From Solirubrobacteraceae bacterium (lineage in GTDB: Bacteria; Actinomycetota; Thermoleophilia; Solirubrobacterales; Solirubrobacteraceae): 43,489 nucleotides of DNA. The stretch's first letter is position 1; the number at the start of each line of letters is the position of its first letter. The notes beneath the pieces were generated by a model, which ran no database searches, was not told where the DNA came from, and saw only the letters and a program-made list of their open reading frames with translations. The position numbers and the translations under genes are program-made. The DNA lies in contig JADGPK010000019.1 of the NCBI GenBank assembly GCA_017882445.1, positions 1 through 43,489 of the forward strand, written 5' to 3'. Of this stretch, positions 40,891 to 43,489 are shown piece by piece.

Positions 40891-42066
40891 GTGGCCAGCG
40901 AGAAGGGGATCCGGGATGTCCAAGCGCCACAGCTCGGCGGTAATGGCACCGCACTGCCCACCGACCTGCTCGCTCTGTTGCGGTGTCTGGAGTGCGGCGC
41001 AACGGTCCGTGTCGCCCACTTGAGCGAGCGCCCCGGATACCCGGAGCTGGGTCCCGACGGCCGCATGCGCTGTGAGGCCTGCGGTGAGAGCTATCCGCTC
41101 GTCGCAGGCACCGCGAGGATGCTGCCGCGCACAATGCGCTCGCGCCTGCCGATCGACTATCCGCTCGCGCGCGAAGCGTTCCAGGAGGAGCCAGGAGAGG
41201 ATGCAGCCGCCTCAGGTGACCGCTCCCACGACGTCAAGCAGCGCACCGCCGACTCGTTCGCGTATGAGTGGCAGCGCTTCGGCGCCCTGCGCGAGCAGTG
41301 GCGCAGGAACTTCGTCGACTACATGCAGCCCCACACCCCGGAGAGCTTTGCGGGTCGCCTGGTGCTCGACGTCGGCACGGGCTCAGGCCGCCACGCCTTC
41401 CACGCCGCCGAGCTCGGCGCCCAGGTCGTGGCGGTGGACATCGGTCGCTCGATCGACGTGGCGCGGGGTAACCTCCCGCCGGCGGTGCTGACGGTGCAGG
41501 CCGACGCCGAGCATCTTCCGTTTGAGCCGGGGACTTTCGACTTCGTGATGTCGATCGGCGTGCTGCACCATCTGCCCGACCCGCAGCGCGGGCTTGAAAG
41601 GATTGTGCCGCTGGCCAGACCCGGGGGCCATGTCCACATCTACCTCTACTGGGTGCCAGAGCATCCCTGGCACGTGCGCGTCCTGCGCCTGGTGAGCGCA
41701 GCGCGCAGGGTGACGGTCAGGCTTCCGCATCGTGTGCTGCATGCGCTGTGCGTGCCACTGGCCGCGCTTCTGGCGCTCACCGTCGTGTGGCCCTATCGCG
41801 TGCTGCGCCGCGTCCCTCGCCTACGCCGGCTGGCCGGCGCGTTTCCTCTCAAGACCTATGCCGACTATCCGTTCGGCGTGCTGGTCAACGACCAGTTCGA
41901 TCGGCTGTCCGCGCCGCTGGAGCGACGCTACACCCGCGCGGAGGCCGTCGCGATGCTTCGCGAAGCCGGACTGACTGACGTGCGCGTGCTCGCCAACCAC
42001 GGCTGGGTGGGCGACGGACGCGTGGTGGACACCGGTCCAGTTGCTCCCACTCTGCCGACCGGGTAG
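40891..42066 (+). CDS. Zinc-ribbon SAM-dependent methyltransferase
   Basis: This 391-residue protein has an N-terminal Trm112-like zinc ribbon with CxxC at 32/35 and CxxC at 61/64, then a class I Rossmann methyltransferase domain. The SAM loop is LVLDVGTGSGRHA with D160, followed by VVAVDIG and a GVLHHLPDP motif. From about residue 270 there is a hydrophobic segment (LHALCVPLAALLALTVVWPYRVL) that may lie at the membrane, then a domain ending in an AEAVAMLREAGLTDV helix, typical of methyltransferases that act on lipids, quinones or glycans. The GTG at 40891 is preferred from the TACACT box; the longest frame would begin at 40801. Substrate unknown. Confidence 0.85.
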   Translation: MASEKGIRDVQAPQLGGNGTALPTDLLALLRCLECGATVRVAHLSERPGYPELGPDGRMRCEACGESYPLVAGTARMLPRTMRSRLPIDYPLAREAFQEEPGEDAAASGDRSHDVKQRTADSFAYEWQRFGALREQWRRNFVDYMQPHTPESFAGRLVLDVGTGSGRHAFHAAELGAQVVAVDIGRSIDVARGNLPPAVLTVQADAEHLPFEPGTFDFVMSIGVLHHLPDPQRGLERIVPLARPGGHVHIYLYWVPEHPWHVRVLRLVSAARRVTVRLPHRVLHALCVPLAALLALTVVWPYRVLRRVPRLRRLAGAFPLKTYADYPFGVLVNDQFDRLSAPLERRYTRAEAVAMLREAGLTDVRVLANHGWVGDGRVVDTGPVAPTLPTG

Positions 42067-42436
42067 CCTGAGACGAGGAAAGACCGAGGCCGGTTGAATC
42101 TGAGTCATCTATCCGCTGCGCGTACGCTTCGTGCTGATTCCGTGCGCCACCCGGGAATGGTCTGTCGTTCATGTGCGGGATAGCAGGCGAGGGCTCCTGG
42201 GGCTCCTGGGCAAGCCTGTAGGCTTTCTGACGGCCAGACTTAGGGGCGGCGTCGCGTTCGATGGCCCCGGCCTCTAGCAAGTCGCCTCTTGCTCTAACGA
42301 ATGACCTTGTTTTCTTGGAGGCTTTGACCGCTTCGATTAGTGCGGTCGAAAGCAAAGGTCCGTTTTTTAGCGCCGCTAAAATCCTCTCGCTCCATTCCTC
42401 GCGGCTGATCTTTGGTCGGGGTTCTTTCTTAGGCAC
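41885..42436 (-). CDS. HTH-like ORF in lower-GC patch, doubtful C-terminus
   Basis: The first 80 residues from the GTG at 42436 (PKKEPRPKISREEWSERIL, then helices and GDLLEAGAIERDAAPKSGRQKAYRLA) look like a basic winged-helix or HTH DNA-binding domain. Codon use there has far more A and T than the rest of the window. After about residue 85 the reading continues through unlikely sequence and, from 42066 down, antisense to the end of the methyltransferase gene. The natural end may be near residue 85 with the stop lost, or the ORF may be a decayed fragment. It borders the IS256-family element, so the patch is probably foreign. No gene is seen elsewhere in 42067-42538. Confidence 0.4.
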   Translation of the reverse strand: MPKKEPRPKISREEWSERILAALKNGPLLSTALIEAVKASKKTRSFVRARGDLLEAGAIERDAAPKSGRQKAYRLAQEPQEPSPAIPHMNDRPFPGGARNQHEAYAQRIDDSDSTGLGLSSSQATRSAEWEQLDRCPPRVRRPPSRGWRARARQSVRLREASRRPPRGCSVAPAARTADRTGR

Positions 42437-42480
42437 GCTCGTTGTACTCTTACCGCGCTTGAGATAGGTTTGCTTTATGC

Positions 42481-43489
42481 GGTCGCGTCCCAGTTGCCGG
42501 GTGAAATTGCCTGGGTGTAGCTCCGCTTGAGGGGGATGTTATGCGGCGATCACCTCCTGTGTGTTCGCGGTGGCTGGCGGGAGCGCGGTGTCGCGGAGCT
42601 GGCGGCGGAGGCGCTCGATCTCTGCGACGGTCTTGGGGGTCATCTTCACGCCGCGCCAGCCGCGGGATGAGAGCTCCAGCACGGCCCAGATGAGCGTGAG
42701 GGCCGAGGTCTCGCCGGGGAAGCGGCCGATGACCTTGGTGCGCCGGCGGACCTCCACGAACGTGCGCTCGAGCAGGTTCGTCGTCCTGATCCGCTTTCGG
42801 TGCTCGGAGGGGAACTGCAGGTGGGTGACGAGGGCAGGCAGGTCCGTTTCGATGACGGCCATCGCCGACGGATAGGCCGTGCGGTAGTCGGCGATGATGC
42901 CCTGCAGCTCCCGGGTTGCCTCTCCCGGTGAGCGGGCCTCATCGAACGTCTTCCACCACCGCGCCTTGACCTCTTGGTGGTGGCGCTCGGGCAGCTTTGA
43001 GGTGACGTTCCGCAGCGCATGAACGGTGCAGCGCTGCTCGAGCGCGTGGGGCCAGAGCTCGCGGACGGCCTTCCAGATCCCGGGTGCCCCATCGGCGACC
43101 ACGAGCGCCGGGGAGCGCATCCCACGGCCGATGAGATCCCGGCCGAACGCGAGCCAGCTGTCATAGCTCTCGCGGCTCCCCAATGCCAGCCCGAGCAGGA
43201 TCTTTCGGCCCTCCAGCGTCACGCCCCAGCACACCAGAACACCCTCCGCGGGCTGATCGTCGGGACGCAGCTTCAGGTAGATCGCATCCAGGAACAGGTA
43301 GACGATGTCGTGGGCCTCCAGTCGCCGCTCACACCACTGGCGGTATCTCTCGCGGGTGTCCTCACAGATCCTTGAGACCGTGCTCTTGGACGCGATCGGC
43401 TCCTCGAAGACCTCCTCCAGCGCGGCCTCCACGTCCCGGGTGGACAGGCCCCTCAGGAAGCTGCTGATCACCAGCGACTCCAGCGCGTG
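42481..43489 (-). mobile_element. IS256-family insertion sequence (incomplete, runs off window)
   Basis: The transposase gene and about 58 bases beyond its stop belong to one insertion sequence. The candidate end near 42481 reads GGTCGCGTCCCAGTTGCC, then GGGTGAAATT, a pattern of the kind found at ends of IS256-type elements. The other end and the target duplication lie outside the window, so the boundary is tentative. The sequence left of it has lower GC. Confidence 0.6.
42539..43489 (-). CDS. IS256-family (Mutator) transposase, N-terminus outside window
   Basis: The visible 316 residues are the C-terminal three quarters of a DDE transposase of the IS256/Mutator family. It has ALES...SSFLRGLSTRDVEAAL before the catalytic core, the first Asp in LFLDAIYLKLR, the second in VVADGAPGIWKAV with the following CTVHALRN, and the Glu in TTNLLERTFVEVRRRTKVIG. 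The frame is open to the last base of the window, so the start is upstream on the minus strand. No internal stop or frameshift was seen, so it may be active if the rest is intact. Confidence 0.92.
   Translation of the reverse strand, partial: HALESLVISSFLRGLSTRDVEAALEEVFEEPIASKSTVSRICEDTRERYRQWCERRLEAHDIVYLFLDAIYLKLRPDDQPAEGVLVCWGVTLEGRKILLGLALGSRESYDSWLAFGRDLIGRGMRSPALVVADGAPGIWKAVRELWPHALEQRCTVHALRNVTSKLPERHHQEVKARWWKTFDEARSPGEATRELQGIIADYRTAYPSAMAVIETDLPALVTHLQFPSEHRKRIRTTNLLERTFVEVRRRTKVIGRFPGETSALTLIWAVLELSSRGWRGVKMTPKTVAEIERLRRQLRDTALPPATANTQEVIAA

Overview
This is a very GC-rich, densely packed chromosomal segment of an actinobacterium. The core clusters (pdxST, yebC, ruvCAB, secDF, rel) occur in an actinobacterial-type order. 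The secD-secF fusion, recJ next to rel, a caa3-type assembly factor, and the many genes without a Shine-Dalgarno sequence but with a TAnnnT box just before the start codon suggest a Thermoleophilia/Solirubrobacterales-like lineage. The lineage is inferred from gene content and style; no search was run.

Layout. 1-3520: the tail of an unknown protein, then a tight operon of class III aminotransferase, SCP2-like protein and APC permease, ending at a 27-bp palindrome. 3561-10067: DUF1059 protein, PAS-GGDEF protein with a degenerate active site, Ppx/GppA phosphatase, GT39 mannosyltransferase-like membrane protein, class V aminotransferase. 10143-13327: acetoacetyl-CoA synthetase and a convergent acyl-CoA dehydrogenase. 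13442-16710: RpiR-family regulator, a striking non-coding block (three abutting CATG-centred palindromes, then 55-bp tandem repeats carrying seven GTNATAC boxes), pdxS, pdxT and an RpiB-like isomerase. 16707-21934: MBL hydrolase, phosphohexomutase, YebC, sugar-1-phosphate nucleotidyltransferase, class III nucleotide cyclase. 21990-32323: ruvC-ruvA-ruvB, a zinc-ribbon/PAS protein where yajC is often found, secDF, a small membrane protein, recJ, rel. 32320-36621: lipid kinase, a SAM-I riboswitch controlling a threonine-synthase-like enzyme and a ubiquitin-like sulfur carrier, CtaG, FHA protein. 36663-42066: SDR, CDF transporter without a C-terminal domain, NTF2-like protein, membrane PAS/HD-GYP protein, a small ORF, zinc-ribbon methyltransferase. 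42067-43489: a patch of lower GC with an HTH-like ORF and an incomplete IS256-family element.

How the genes may work together. The most interesting module is 33391-35159. A SAM-sensing riboswitch whose P1 strand overlaps a competing hairpin precedes a gene pair of threonine-synthase fold plus diglycine-ended sulfur carrier. SAM repression fits methionine/homocysteine synthesis better than threonine synthesis. This suggests a thiocarboxylate-dependent homocysteine route from O-phosphohomoserine, which is a hypothesis. A second candidate module is 13442-16710, where a sugar-phosphate-sensing regulator, an elaborate operator block, the PLP synthase (which consumes pentose phosphate) and a pentose-phosphate isomerase homologue sit together. 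Across the window, four convergent gene pairs share a CTAG tetranucleotide that supplies both stop codons, and about a dozen genes look leaderless.
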